A DNA stretch of 39,182 nucleotides from Nanobdellati archaeon (GCA_014384375.1 JACNFY010000027.1:1-39182), one strand, 5' to 3'; positions 14,738 to 26,151 are shown, counted from the stretch's first letter. Notes: generated by a model not told the origin, from the letters alone. Numbers and translations: made by a program.

Positions 14738-16741
14738 CTAAACCATAACCAATTTCTCAACACCCTTCTCAACATAATCCAGACAAGTCAAATCATGTTT
14801 TGACTCCACGTAGTTTTTGAGTCGATGAAGTGAGTGAATACCATTCTGAATAAACTGAACAGCCAAATCTCCCTTAGAAGGATCGTTTAATGCAAAGTAG
14901 AAATAAGAAATAGCTTTTATTAAATCAGACTGAAGTTTGTAAATCAAGAACTGATCAAAAGGAATAATATCATGAAAATTCGATAATTCACGATGATACT
15001 CTGCAAGAACTCTATTTCGCAAAGCATCACCATCATGATCAAGAGGTAGTATTCCTCCTTGCTCCAACATTTTAGAGCATTCATAGAAAGGAAGTGTTGG
15101 TTCACGAGCCTGATTATCTATTTTTGTATAATATCTTCCTTTGTTCCAGTTGAAAAGATGTCCATCAACATCAACAACTCTTGGAGCAACTCCAAAACCT
15201 GAGAACAAAACAGGAATGTTATTAAAAAGAATCTTAACAACCTCTCCCAACTCAGGATTATCAACTTGCTCTATTCTTTCTTTGAGTTGATTAATATAAT
15301 ATTCTTCAGTCATAGCACTATACAAGAGATTTGCACCATGGATTCTAGCCATGAATCTAGCGACATCCTTTAACGAATCAATATCTAAAGTCGAATTCAA
15401 ATAAGGATACATCATCTTACCAGTTTCATAAACAGTGACGCCATAGGAACACCCATTAACAGGAATTACCTCTGGAGGATCTATAATTCTGAAAATAACC
15501 TCGTCATTCACCTCATCAAACTTTCTTTTTATTTGCTCATTATATAATCTCTCAGCAACTAGATTTTCTCTATCAGAACTCTTCCTGAATCTAAAAGTAT
15601 GGTTGGAGAAATCATTATCTGCAATCGTGTAAACCTCATGAGTTCCTACATGTTCCAGTTTGTCTTCCCACATAGTTAAGACTTTAATAATCCTGTCTAT
15701 AAATAATTCCTCTTCACCAATATTCCTCAAGAACAGAGCCTCACTCAGATTAGCGTTCAATGCAAGCTCAGGATTTTTTTCTGCTTCTGTTGTAAAACTG
15801 TGCATTAACTCAACTGCTTTATCTCGTTCATCAATCTTTAGCAAACTAAAAGCCACACCAAAATAGTTAGACAATGAAAGAGGGTTTTTTTGAAGTCGAG
15901 CATAATAAGTTTTTAGTCTGTTTTTAAAACCTACCAAAGCAACACCTTTTGCTTTATGAAAAAAATCTTCAAAACCTATTCTTTCATGAGCAGTTTTTAG
16001 AGCTTCAAAAGCTTCATTTGTTTTTCCTAATTCAAAGCACAAATCTGCATATTCAAAAAGCACGATGTCATAATTTTCCTCATGTATAGAACTCCTATAA
16101 GCGAGAAACAAGTTCTCTTTTTTACCAAATAACTTACTAAGCTTAAATTTAAGATTACTAATATTGGAAGAAAAATTAGACGAATGCAAAAATGGGCCTG
16201 CAAATTCAAAAAGTTTCTTCCCAGGATATGAGCCCAAAACCAAAAGCAACACATCTTTAGAAAGCACTTCCTTAAAGTTGCTCAAGTGCGTTTCATACCA
16301 AAAGTCCCAACCAAGCTTATCTATAAAATGCAAATTAGCTCCTGTTCCAATCAAACCCATTAAAGCAATACCTGAAGGAAGTGGATGCTCAACAATAGAA
16401 TCAACAACCTTTTCTGCAATATTTCTATGTTCTTTTCGTTGAAATGACTTGAGTTTAAGTTTTTTCTTGGTTTCCCTATAGTTAACTCCTAGCTGCTTTA
16501 GAATATTGTCCGCTCTAATCATCATATAGCTAAAAAAAGTTGCAGTTGAACTTAAAGCTAAACCTTCAAGCTGAAATCTCAAACTATTAGCATGACTCAA
16601 AAGGTCTTGCATCCAGAAATAGCTTTCAACAACACCTAAAGTTGTAAGGCCAACGAGTCCGCTACCTACTTCTGGGTTATCTATTAACCAATCATAACAT
16701 TTATCAACAATGTTCTCTAATCTATCCTTAAAATCCCCCAT
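14738..16741 (-). CDS. Large membrane protein with TPR-like region and kinase-like C-terminus
   Basis: This 667-aa protein is unassigned. N-terminal hydrophobic segments occur at about 25-48, 57-76, 121-140 and 160-176. A helical repeat region resembling tetratricopeptides spans about 215-350 (for example YADLCFELGKTNEAFEALKTAHERI). The C-terminal part (about 400-640) looks like a divergent APH/choline-kinase fold: a helix DVARFMARIHGANL, then DVDGHLFNW in the place of the HxDxxxxN catalytic loop, and TKIDNQ in the place of the metal-binding Asp. A membrane-anchored kinase or pseudokinase is a reasonable guess. A winged-helix gene lies 33 nt upstream on the same strand. Confidence 0.6.
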   Translation of the reverse strand: MGDFKDRLENIVDKCYDWLIDNPEVGSGLVGLTTLGVVESYFWMQDLLSHANSLRFQLEGLALSSTATFFSYMMIRADNILKQLGVNYRETKKKLKLKSFQRKEHRNIAEKVVDSIVEHPLPSGIALMGLIGTGANLHFIDKLGWDFWYETHLSNFKEVLSKDVLLLVLGSYPGKKLFEFAGPFLHSSNFSSNISNLKFKLSKLFGKKENLFLAYRSSIHEENYDIVLFEYADLCFELGKTNEAFEALKTAHERIGFEDFFHKAKGVALVGFKNRLKTYYARLQKNPLSLSNYFGVAFSLLKIDERDKAVELMHSFTTEAEKNPELALNANLSEALFLRNIGEEELFIDRIIKVLTMWEDKLEHVGTHEVYTIADNDFSNHTFRFRKSSDRENLVAERLYNEQIKRKFDEVNDEVIFRIIDPPEVIPVNGCSYGVTVYETGKMMYPYLNSTLDIDSLKDVARFMARIHGANLLYSAMTEEYYINQLKERIEQVDNPELGEVVKILFNNIPVLFSGFGVAPRVVDVDGHLFNWNKGRYYTKIDNQAREPTLPFYECSKMLEQGGILPLDHDGDALRNRVLAEYHRELSNFHDIIPFDQFLIYKLQSDLIKAISYFYFALNDPSKGDLAVQFIQNGIHSLHRLKNYVESKHDLTCLDYVEKGVEKLVMV

Positions 16742-16774
16742 TTAATATGGTAGTAAGGAGAATTATTAAAATGT

Positions 16775-17119
16775 TTACTTAACTTTTACTTCTTCTTCCT
16801 CTAATTCTAATTCTTTCTTTGCAATTGTCATAGAAATAATATGATAAGTCTTCATCAACTGTTTTACAATAGGATTTTCTGTATTAAGCTTGTACAATGT
16901 TGCTTTACCTATCTTCCTTGTGAAAGTAACCAACCCTATCCTTTCTAGATTAGGCCAAAGATACTTTAAAGTAGCATAGCTCACATGGGAATTTCTTGCA
17001 ATCTCTTTCTTACTGTAATCAAATTTGTTGAATATTATCAGAAAATCCAGTATTCTGTTCATAGGATGGTCTCCCATAACTTCTAAAAAAACCGTCTTTG
17101 TTTTATTTGTGACTTCCAT
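16775..17119 (-). CDS. Winged-helix DNA-binding protein
   Basis: A 114-aa protein with a single winged-helix domain (about residues 18-90): FDYSKKEIARNSHVSYATLKYLWPNLERIGLV is the helix-turn-helix, and TFTRKIGKATLYKLN the wing. The acidic C-terminus (ELELEEEEVKVK) may be a dimer or interaction tail. It lies just upstream of the TPR/kinase-like gene in the same orientation, so it may control it. Target unknown. Confidence 0.72.
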   Translation of the reverse strand: MEVTNKTKTVFLEVMGDHPMNRILDFLIIFNKFDYSKKEIARNSHVSYATLKYLWPNLERIGLVTFTRKIGKATLYKLNTENPIVKQLMKTYHIISMTIAKKELELEEEEVKVK

Positions 17120-17154
17120 TTTTTATTATTACTAACCCATATTTATAAAGTTTT

Positions 17155-17442
17155 CTATTTTAGCCCTTGAAGGCTAAATATAAAAACTTTCTTTTCAATT
17201 ATTCGAGTTATCTCTCGTCTTTTATTCCAATTTAACTGTAAAGCTTTTTTTGATCTGTTATAATAAACCAGATACTCTGATTTAATCAATAATCCAATTG
17301 TTTTTTCAACATCTCCAATCCTATGTTTTGATAAACCACATTTCTTTAGAGTGTCATACCTGATGTGCTTTGATTTCCAAAGTCTTTGATAATACATTTT
17401 TATTAATAATGCAAGTGCAATTTCCTCATCAAATTTAGACAT
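17155..17442 (-). CDS. Small hypothetical HTH-like protein
   Basis: A 95-aa basic protein of mainly helical prediction. The segment YDTLKKCGLSKHRIGDVEKTIGLLIKSEYLVYYNRSKKALQLN could be a winged helix: helix, turn, helix, then a basic hairpin. No closer family is recognised. It lies downstream of the first GC-rich 12-mer and upstream of another winged-helix gene on the same strand. Confidence 0.5.
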   Translation of the reverse strand: MSKFDEEIALALLIKMYYQRLWKSKHIRYDTLKKCGLSKHRIGDVEKTIGLLIKSEYLVYYNRSKKALQLNWNKRREITRIIEKKVFIFSLQGLK

Positions 17443-17544
17443 GAAATTATTTCAAGAGAAAATATTAATAAGTTCTTCGCAAGGATTTCCGGAAGATTTA
17501 CGATGATAAAACAAGAAAACCTGCCTCAAGTTGGAAATAAGAAA

Positions 17545-17556
17545 TGCCCCGAGCGG
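17545..17556 (+). repeat. GC-rich 12-mer, copy A
   Basis: TGCCCCGAGCGG, in the gap between the rubrerythrin gene and the small HTH-like gene. GGGGC lies about 30 nt further on and could pair with GCCCC. Preceded by AA; reading from ATG it opens a 10-codon frame. The gap 17443-17615 holds nothing else recognisable. Confidence 0.6.
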
Positions 17557-17615
17557 AAGTAACTTTTTTTGTATAAAAGGGGCTTAAAAACAATATAAAA
17601 TTATTTTTTTACTTT

Positions 17616-18131
17616 TCAAAGACACTCTGGTTCATAGTATTCTTTAGGATGTTTGCATGATGGACATTTCTCTGGGGGCTCGGTACCTTCGTGAATATAC
17701 CCACATTTGGAACATTTCCATCTTATTGGCTTACCTCTTTTAAAGACTGTTCCTTTCTCAACCATTTCAAGCAATTTCTTGTATCTTTCTTCATGTTCTT
17801 TTTCTACTATAGCAATCTGTTCAAACAATCTGGCGGCCTCTGAATTCCCTTCGTCTCTTGCTTCTTTTGCAAAAGTTGGATACATGTCAGTAGTCTCATA
17901 ATGCTCTCCTTCAATCGCAACTTTTAGATTTGCCTTTGTGTCACCTATACCTTTCGATAGTTTGAACTCATCTTTTGCATGTTGCATTTCATTATCGGCA
18001 GTCTCTTCAAAAATTCTTGCAATATAATGATATCCTTCTTTTCTCGCTACTTTTGCAAAATAGGTGTACTTATTCCTTGCTTGGCTTTCGCCTGCAAAAG
18101 CAACTTTTAGATTTTCTTCAGTTTTACTCAT
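17616..18131 (-). CDS. rbr: Rubrerythrin
   Basis: This diiron protein reduces hydrogen peroxide using electrons from rubredoxin or similar donors, protecting anaerobes from oxygen stress. The ferritin-like four-helix domain (about residues 1-135) has the iron ligands in [28 protein letters not shown] and EKEHEERY. The C-terminal rubredoxin-like domain has CSKCG and CPSC. Its 171 aa is shorter than classical rubrerythrin (about 190) but complete in motifs. ATG 18131 follows a good GGAGGT ribosome-binding site. It is divergent from the Fe-S protein gene, and GC-rich 12-mers lie on both sides. Confidence 0.94.
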   Translation of the reverse strand: MSKTEENLKVAFAGESQARNKYTYFAKVARKEGYHYIARIFEETADNEMQHAKDEFKLSKGIGDTKANLKVAIEGEHYETTDMYPTFAKEARDEGNSEAARLFEQIAIVEKEHEERYKKLLEMVEKGTVFKRGKPIRWKCSKCGYIHEGTEPPEKCPSCKHPKEYYEPECL

Positions 18132-18225
18132 TTTTAATACCTCCAATAAATCTCTAAAGTTCACTAATATTTAAAAATTATGTTCATAAAAGCTTTAGTT
18201 TATAATTTTTAAGAAAAAAACATGC

Positions 18226-18237
18226 GCCCCGAGCAGG
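18226..18237 (+). repeat. GC-rich 12-mer, copy B
   Basis: GCCCCGAGCAGG, preceded by ATGC, in the divergent gap between rubrerythrin and the Fe-S protein gene. The core GCCCCGAGC is identical to copies A and C. From the ATG at 18222 it opens a 10-codon frame. Confidence 0.6.
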
Positions 18238-18314
18238 CTAACACAAAAAATTGATAGATAAGGGCATAACATAAACAAAATATATTTAAAAAAACACTCT
18301 ATAAACATTTTATA

Positions 18315-19625
18315 ATGGGCCACGTCACTTCAAAAAGTTATCATCAGCTACAGCAAAGATTAGATAAGTCACCACAAGGAGCACCCGCATCTGAAGCTTT
18401 ATTTAAGATTCTTGAAACATTATTCACAGAAGAAGAAGCAAAATTAGTCTCGAAACTGCCGATAAAAGCTGTTACTGCAAAAAAAACTGCACAGAGATGG
18501 AAAAAGAAAGAAAGCGAAGCAAAAAAAATCTTAGATATACTGGCGGATAAAGGATTAATGCTTGACATGTTTGACGGCAAAAAACAAACTTATATCTTAG
18601 CCCCGACAATGGCCGGGTTCTTCGAATTCTCTCTAATGAGAACCGATGGACGCTTTGACAGGAAAGTATTGTCAGAATTATACTACACATACATAAACGA
18701 AGAAGACAGATTCCTAAAAGAAGTGTTAGCAATAGACCCTGCGATTGCAAGAGTCCTGGTAAATGAAGAAGCAATACAACCAAAGTACATGGCAGAAGTG
18801 CTTGATTATGAACGAGCCACACACGTAATAAAAACTGCAAGCTGCATAACTGTTGGCACATGTTACTGCAGACACAAAATGGAACACGCAGACAAAGCCT
18901 GCAACATGCCACAAGATGTTTGCTTAAGCTTCAACATTGCGGCAAAGAGTTTGTCAAAACATGGTATTGCAAAAAAAATAGGCAAAAGAGACGCCTTAAA
19001 AATTCTTGATAAATGCAGAAGTCTTGGATTGGTGCAAATCGGTGATAATGTCCAAAACAAGATGGCGTGGATATGCAACTGTTGTTCCTGCTGTTGTGAA
19101 GCAATTCTTGCCTACAAAAGGCTTGGTTGCAACATGAATATATACACAAATTTCTACGCAGATGTCAACCAAGACAAATGCAATGCGTGTGGGCTATGCG
19201 TGAAAAAATGCCCTGTAGACGCAATTATAATAGTAGAAGAAAACCACAAGAAGTATGCAAAAGTTGACAAAGACAGATGTTTTGGCTGTGGAGTATGCAC
19301 AAGATTCTGCTCGACAAAGACACTAGTTCTTAATAAAAGAAAAAAAAGAAATTTTGTACCAAAAGACAGTTTTGAAAGATTTATCATGAGCGCAATAAAC
19401 ACAGGAAAACTACAAAACCTGATCTTTGACAATTACCAACTATGGACAAATGAAGTCATGAGAAGATTATTAGCATTCATCCTGAAACTAAAACCAGTTA
19501 AAAGAAGACTAGCAACTCAACAATTGCAATCAAGATTCATCAACAAGCTAACAAAAACCTACTACTCACTAAACAAAGCATTAATGGAAGAAAAACCTGA
19601 TTACTCACATCCAGAAATGAAATAA
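18315..19625 (+). CDS. Fe-S protein with HTH-like N-terminus and two ferredoxin clusters
   Basis: This 436-aa protein is probably a redox sensor or electron carrier. The N-terminal part (about 15-110) is helical and resembles a winged helix (KKILDILADKGLMLDMF, then a QTYILAP wing). Cysteines appear in CITVGTCYCRH near residue 175-185 and as the dense block CNCCSCCC (254-261). Two 4Fe-4S ferredoxin motifs follow: CNACGLCVKKCP from C289, and CFGCGVCTRFCS from C322, where the usual proline after the last cysteine is Ser. A basic helical tail ends the protein. It is divergent from rubrerythrin, suggesting a shared oxidative-stress or electron-transfer role. Confidence 0.8.
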   Translation: MGHVTSKSYHQLQQRLDKSPQGAPASEALFKILETLFTEEEAKLVSKLPIKAVTAKKTAQRWKKKESEAKKILDILADKGLMLDMFDGKKQTYILAPTMAGFFEFSLMRTDGRFDRKVLSELYYTYINEEDRFLKEVLAIDPAIARVLVNEEAIQPKYMAEVLDYERATHVIKTASCITVGTCYCRHKMEHADKACNMPQDVCLSFNIAAKSLSKHGIAKKIGKRDALKILDKCRSLGLVQIGDNVQNKMAWICNCCSCCCEAILAYKRLGCNMNIYTNFYADVNQDKCNACGLCVKKCPVDAIIIVEENHKKYAKVDKDRCFGCGVCTRFCSTKTLVLNKRKKRNFVPKDSFERFIMSAINTGKLQNLIFDNYQLWTNEVMRRLLAFILKLKPVKRRLATQQLQSRFINKLTKTYYSLNKALMEEKPDYSHPEMK

Positions 19626-19672
19626 GTGGTTGATTAAGTTCTAAAATATTCTTGTTCTACATAAGAAAAAAG

Positions 19673-19683
19673 TGCCCCGAGCG
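19673..19683 (+). repeat. GC-rich 12-mer, copy C
   Basis: TGCCCCGAGCG in the 63-nt gap between the convergent Fe-S protein and Fic genes. From the GTG at 19672 it opens a 6-codon frame. Same core as copies A and B. Confidence 0.6.
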
Positions 19684-19688
19684 AAAAA

Positions 19689-20693
19689 CTAAAGAAAAAT
19701 ATTCCAATAATTATCTTTCATCTCAAAGCTTGTGAACTCTGTTAAGTCTTGATAATGTTTTGTTTCTGTTTTATTCAAATCGCATTCATCGGCTTTGTTG
19801 AGTTTTTCTAAGTATTCGGTTCGATTCTTCTTTCGAATGATTACTGGTGGATAATTATTTTTTAACAATATGAAATTCATCAGCATTCTGCCTGTTCTTC
19901 CGTTTCCATCCATGAAAGGATGTATTTTCTCAAATTTGTGATGAAACATTGTGGCTAAGACTAAAGGATGTAATTTGTTCTTGTTTTTTTCATACCATCC
20001 TAACAAAAGTTCCATGTCGGCTTTTACATACTTGGCAGGTGTTGATTTGAAGTTCATCTTAAATACTCTAACATCTTCTGTTCTATATCCTTTTCTCTTA
20101 TCAATATTCTCAAGTAAGGAATCATGAACTTCGCATATTAGTTTGTGATCTAACTCTTGTTTTAAATCATCATAAAGCTTTAGAAAAACCTTTTCAGTGT
20201 TCTGGAGATCGTATATCTCTCTTAAGGTTTTGTTTTTTGGAGTCAGGTTTTCTAATAGTAGCTTTTGTGCTTGTTTTAGAGTTATGGTATTTCCCTCAAT
20301 AGATGCAGTGTTAAAAGCAAACTCTATTATGAAGTGTTTCAATATCTCTGATTTTGTCAATTCATCAAGTTTTTGAAATTCTTGTCTCCAATGAAGTTTG
20401 CATGCTTCAACGTCATATAAAGACTCTTTAGACAGAAACAAATCTCTTTTAATCCTTAGAGACCTGACTTTCTCCAAATAACGATTAGTTTCAACAAATC
20501 CTTTAATCGTTTTATAGGCTTTTCGAATCTCTTTAGAGTATTCAGTTAGAGAATCTAATTTTTTGTTGATTTTATTCAAGTCAGTTCCTAAATATGCGAT
20601 GTCTTTGGTAATGGCTTTACCATCTTTCTTAGTGGAAGCTCTAAGATAATAATAATTCTTATCCCCAATTCGTTTTCTATAAATATAAACCAT
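19689..20693 (-). CDS. Fic-domain protein (AMP/NMP transferase)
   Basis: Fic enzymes transfer AMP or another nucleotide moiety to target proteins. The catalytic motif HPFMDGNGRTGR is at residues 258-269. An inhibitory motif TASIEGN with E133 lies N-terminal to it, so this is a class II, self-inhibited Fic protein. The N-terminal about 60 residues (YRKRIGDKNYYYLRAS) look like a small beta-rich domain often joined to such proteins, and a helical linker follows. Targets are unknown; it may act in regulation or as a toxin-like element. A minus-strand TATA box (CTTTATATATT) about 25 nt upstream and an 11-bp inverted repeat beyond it suggest regulated expression. Confidence 0.9.
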   Translation of the reverse strand: MVYIYRKRIGDKNYYYLRASTKKDGKAITKDIAYLGTDLNKINKKLDSLTEYSKEIRKAYKTIKGFVETNRYLEKVRSLRIKRDLFLSKESLYDVEACKLHWRQEFQKLDELTKSEILKHFIIEFAFNTASIEGNTITLKQAQKLLLENLTPKNKTLREIYDLQNTEKVFLKLYDDLKQELDHKLICEVHDSLLENIDKRKGYRTEDVRVFKMNFKSTPAKYVKADMELLLGWYEKNKNKLHPLVLATMFHHKFEKIHPFMDGNGRTGRMLMNFILLKNNYPPVIIRKKNRTEYLEKLNKADECDLNKTETKHYQDLTEFTSFEMKDNYWNIFL

Positions 20694-20724
20694 GCAGGTT
20701 AAAAAAAAGAACTAATATATAAAG

Positions 20725-20764
20725 TTTACCCTTTATTTAGTAAAAATTTAATTTAAAGGGTAAA
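20725..20764. promoter_or_regulatory. Operator-like inverted repeat upstream of fic
   Basis: TTTACCCTTTA (20725-20735) and TAAAGGGTAAA (20754-20764) are perfect 11-bp inverted copies separated by 18 nt. They sit just upstream of the minus-strand TATA box of the Fic gene. The right arm abuts GC-rich 12-mer copy D. Confidence 0.6.
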
Positions 20765-20765
20765 G

Positions 20766-20777
20766 TGCCCCAAGCGG
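20766..20777 (+). repeat. GC-rich 12-mer, copy D
   Basis: TGCCCCAAGCGG, differing from copy A at one base (G to A). It lies between fic and gyrB. From the GTG at 20765 it opens a 6-codon frame. Confidence 0.55.
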
Positions 20778-20824
20778 ACATTTGAGAATTATTAAAATAT
20801 TATCATACAACCTTCACACAGCCC

Positions 20825-23539
<2,715 letters not shown>

Positions 23540-23546
<7 letters not shown>

Positions 23547-24313
23547 TTTAATTTCCTATTTAATACTGGATATTCAAAATGAACAAGCATTGGTTGTGCT
23601 ATTCTGGTTATTGTTTCAATCTCGTAGTCATCTAATCTACTTATCTGTTCTTTATTCCTATGTTTGTCAAATTCAGGAACTGAAAAATCAGCATTCTCTA
23701 ATCCACAAAAATCCAAGATTGAAAAAAGGATTTCTTCAGGTTTTTGAATCAAACTCTCGTATTTTATGACCTTATAATGTTCCAAGAACTTTTCATGAGA
23801 AACTACAATTGTATTTGCTCTGAACCATTGCTCAGCAGCTTCATCTATTGTTGTGAACAACCCTTCAAACTCAGGCCTATCTGGATCATACTTTCTTTTC
23901 CTAACAATTCCCTCAGAAACTGCATAACCATTTCTTACTACAGCAACAAAGTAAGAATCAGGAAAATATGATTGCAATAATCTTGCTCTAAGTGTATCTG
24001 CAGGACTTTTTGTTATAAGTCTTTTTTCTTTTGAAACATTAGCTTTGTATGTTAATCGAACTTTGATCTTATCTTCTGCGTTGTAATCGGTTTCATCAAC
24101 ATAATAATTCAATTTAAACTTAGGATGAGCCCATAATCTAAAAGTAGCTTTTCCTAAGTGATGCTTCATTAAATCAGGTAATCCTTCTAAATCCTGTCCT
24201 TCAATATCTGGTCCTGCTAAGTCTTTGTGTTTTTTCAAAGCCTCCCAAAGAATAGTTGTTCCACTATTACAACATCCAAAGATGAAAATTGGTTTTTCTA
24301 ATTTTTCTGACAT
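23540..24313 (-). CDS. Sulfotransferase-family protein
   Basis: A 257-aa protein with the PAPS-binding loop FGCCNSGTTILWEAL (5' phosphosulfate loop, about residues 12-26) and a later VAVVRNGYAVSEG segment matching the 3'-phosphate-binding strand and helix. These features fit the PAPS-dependent sulfotransferase family, which sulfates glycans, lipids or small molecules. The acceptor is unknown; a role in surface glycan decoration is possible. It overlaps deoC by 7 nt, so the two are probably one operon. It is divergent from a TrmB regulator. Confidence 0.82.
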
Positions 24314-24349
24314 CTCTGTAAAGTGATTTCAAGAACACATAAGAAACTA

Positions 24350-24372
24350 AGTTGTGATGTTATACCACAACT
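24350..24372. promoter_or_regulatory. Operator-like palindrome between sulfotransferase and TrmB genes
   Basis: AGTTGTG (24350-24356) and CACAACT (24366-24372) form an inverted repeat with a 9-nt spacer. It abuts the TATA-like TATTTAAAC (about 24372-24380) that lies some 25-30 nt before ATG 24402. TrmB-type proteins bind such palindromes, so local control of both divergent genes is likely. Confidence 0.6.
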
Positions 24373-24401
24373 ATTTAAACAATTTTATATTTCTCTTTTC
24401 T

Positions 24402-25118
24402 ATGTTTGAAAAAAATCTTTCAAAACTTGGCTTTAGTCCGTCAGAAATAAGAATATATTTACACTTGTTGAAAACAGGAAGCAGTTACGCAAACAAGATA
24501 AGTTCTAAAACAAGAATCAATCGAACCAATGTCTATGAAGCCCTAGATAGACTAGTTGCTAAAGGAGTAGTTTCTTTCATTATCAAGAATAAAGTTAAAT
24601 GGTTCGAAGCAAAAGAACCAAACTCAATATTATCTTTAATCAAGGAAAAAGAAGAGAAATTCAACAAAGTAAAGAATGGTATTCTAAAAGACATCAATAA
24701 TTTGAGAATAATTCATGAAAACCCCTTAGAAGCAAACATTTTCATTGGAAAAAAAGGCTTAAGAATGTTATTTGAAGAAATCTTAGAAACAAATAAACCT
24801 GTCTTCTTGATAGCCGCTGAACTACAATTCAAGAAATTCTTCGGTCCATATTTCGAGTTATGGCATAAGCAAAGAACAGATAGAAAGATAATGCAAAAAT
24901 CAATTTTTCCCAAAAGGATCAAAGGGAAGTTGAAGAAAAGAGATTTACTAGAGTATAAGTTTATCGACGATAAGTTTACAAATCCGACAACGACCATAAT
25001 ATATGGCGACAATCTACTTCTAATACAGTGGTCTGAAGAAGCTATAGCTATAAAAATAAAAAATAAAGAAATAGTAAAATCCCACTTGAATTATTTTAAC
25101 ATGTTATGGAATTCTTAA
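24402..25118 (+). CDS. TrmB-family transcriptional regulator
   Basis: This 238-aa protein starts MFEKNLSKLGFSPSEIRIYLHLLKTG, the hallmark of the TrmB winged helix, with the recognition part RINRTNVYEALDRLVAKGVV. A coiled linker (about 85-110) leads to a C-terminal alpha/beta domain (about 120-238), which in shorter TrmB-like proteins often senses a sugar or other metabolite. ATG 24402 is chosen because the TATA-like box lies about 26 nt upstream; an earlier in-frame start at 24354 would precede the promoter. Confidence 0.85.
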   Translation: MFEKNLSKLGFSPSEIRIYLHLLKTGSSYANKISSKTRINRTNVYEALDRLVAKGVVSFIIKNKVKWFEAKEPNSILSLIKEKEEKFNKVKNGILKDINNLRIIHENPLEANIFIGKKGLRMLFEEILETNKPVFLIAAELQFKKFFGPYFELWHKQRTDRKIMQKSIFPKRIKGKLKKRDLLEYKFIDDKFTNPTTTIIYGDNLLLIQWSEEAIAIKIKNKEIVKSHLNYFNMLWNS

Positions 25119-25122
25119 ACAA

Positions 25123-26025
25123 TTATATTTCTACAGCTATCCCAGGCACACGCTTAAACACTGATACATCACCTACGTGCTCTGACATTGTCATGAACCT
25201 CGCTAATCTTTCCATGCCAATCCCCGCACCTGCAGAAGATGAGAATCCTTTCCTAGCGAATTCAAGGTACTGCGAATATGCATCCATGTCCAGTTTATCA
25301 CGTTTTATCCTCATTAAGAGTCTTTCATACTCATGCTCTCTTTCTGCTCCTGATATACCTTCACAAAAGCCTAGAGGATATACTAAATCATAGTTTAGGT
25401 AATGACCATCTTTTGATGGATGCTCTTTATCATAAAACTCCCGCTTATGACTTAATACCCAGAATGGTTGCTCTTCATCCATAGATGCTTTTTCCTCCCA
25501 GTCATCATCTCCATATTTTTCTATGAGCTCATGTGTGGTGTAGTGTTTGAAGGGCACTTTGAAACCGAATACATCTAATCCAAGCACACTGAATTCTTCA
25601 GAAGCTTCCTTTTCAAGATAACTTGAGAGATCTTTGTAATAGTCCTCAAGTAAACTTAGCACATCATCTGTCTTTGCTTCTGCTATTTCAAAATCTGCCT
25701 GGGTGAATTCAAAAAGATGCTGGCCTGTAGATTTTCTCTCTGGTCTCTCAAGCCTTATGTTTGGACTCATAATGAATATCTTTTTCAAGTCCTTCACTGC
25801 CACTTGCTTATGCAAGATCATCGACGTCATCAATCTTAGTACGTCTCCTTGGTACTCAACTTCAGGAATCTTTTCAATTGAGCTTCCCGGGTCTGGACCT
25901 AATGGATCAACAGATTTTCCTAGTATGACTGGCATAAGCTGTACAAATCCTTTCTTATGAAAAAAGTCCACACTATATCTAAAAATCTTTCCAAGTATCC
26001 TGATCTTCGCTTCTTCTTTTTTCAT
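25123..26025 (-). CDS. Archaeal asparagine synthetase (AsnRS-derived catalytic core)
   Basis: A 300-aa protein made only of a class II aminoacyl-tRNA synthetase core of the Asp/AsnRS type: ERPERKSTGQHLFEFTQADFE (motif 2 region), YPLGFCEGISGAEREHEYE, and GAGIGMERLARFM (motif 3, normally GxGxGxER). The N-terminal anticodon-binding OB domain is absent. This matches the archaeal AsnRS paralogue characterised in Pyrococcus as an asparagine synthetase that amidates aspartate. It is divergent from an Lrp regulator, which may control it in response to an amino acid. Confidence 0.85.
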   Translation of the reverse strand: MKKEEAKIRILGKIFRYSVDFFHKKGFVQLMPVILGKSVDPLGPDPGSSIEKIPEVEYQGDVLRLMTSMILHKQVAVKDLKKIFIMSPNIRLERPERKSTGQHLFEFTQADFEIAEAKTDDVLSLLEDYYKDLSSYLEKEASEEFSVLGLDVFGFKVPFKHYTTHELIEKYGDDDWEEKASMDEEQPFWVLSHKREFYDKEHPSKDGHYLNYDLVYPLGFCEGISGAEREHEYERLLMRIKRDKLDMDAYSQYLEFARKGFSSSAGAGIGMERLARFMTMSEHVGDVSVFKRVPGIAVEI

Positions 26026-26077
26026 TTATATCACCTAATTATCAATAATTATTACGAAGTATTAATTGTTTTAAATA

Positions 26078-26101
26078 AATATCCCAAAAAATATGGATAT
26101 T
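26078..26101. repeat. Inverted repeat in the asparagine synthetase/Lrp divergent gap
   Basis: AATATCC (26078-26084) pairs with GGATATT (26095-26101) with a 10-nt spacer. It lies upstream of both divergent promoters and may be a second regulator site. Confidence 0.45.
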
Positions 26102-26120
26102 ATAGCCAAAAATAGTAAAA

Positions 26121-26149
26121 TTTATATAATAGTTGGGACATATGTCCCA
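26121..26149 (+). promoter_or_regulatory. TATA box and 16-bp perfect palindrome of the Lrp gene
   Basis: A TATA box TTTATATA (26121-26128) is followed by the perfect palindrome TGGGACATATGTCCCA (26134-26149), which ends two bases before the ATG at 26152. A dimer bound here would sit on the transcription start, so autorepression is very likely. Confidence 0.75.
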
Positions 26150-26151
26150 TT

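Noticed and set aside
20700-20760. Mobile element ends from the TTTACCCTTTA inverted repeat.
   Set aside because: The arms are only 18 nt apart with no transposase and sit on a promoter, so an operator fits better.
17545-20777. CRISPR-like array from the repeated GC-rich 12-mer.
   Set aside because: Copies are about 0.7-1.5 kb apart with whole genes between, not 30-40 nt spacers, and no cas genes are present.
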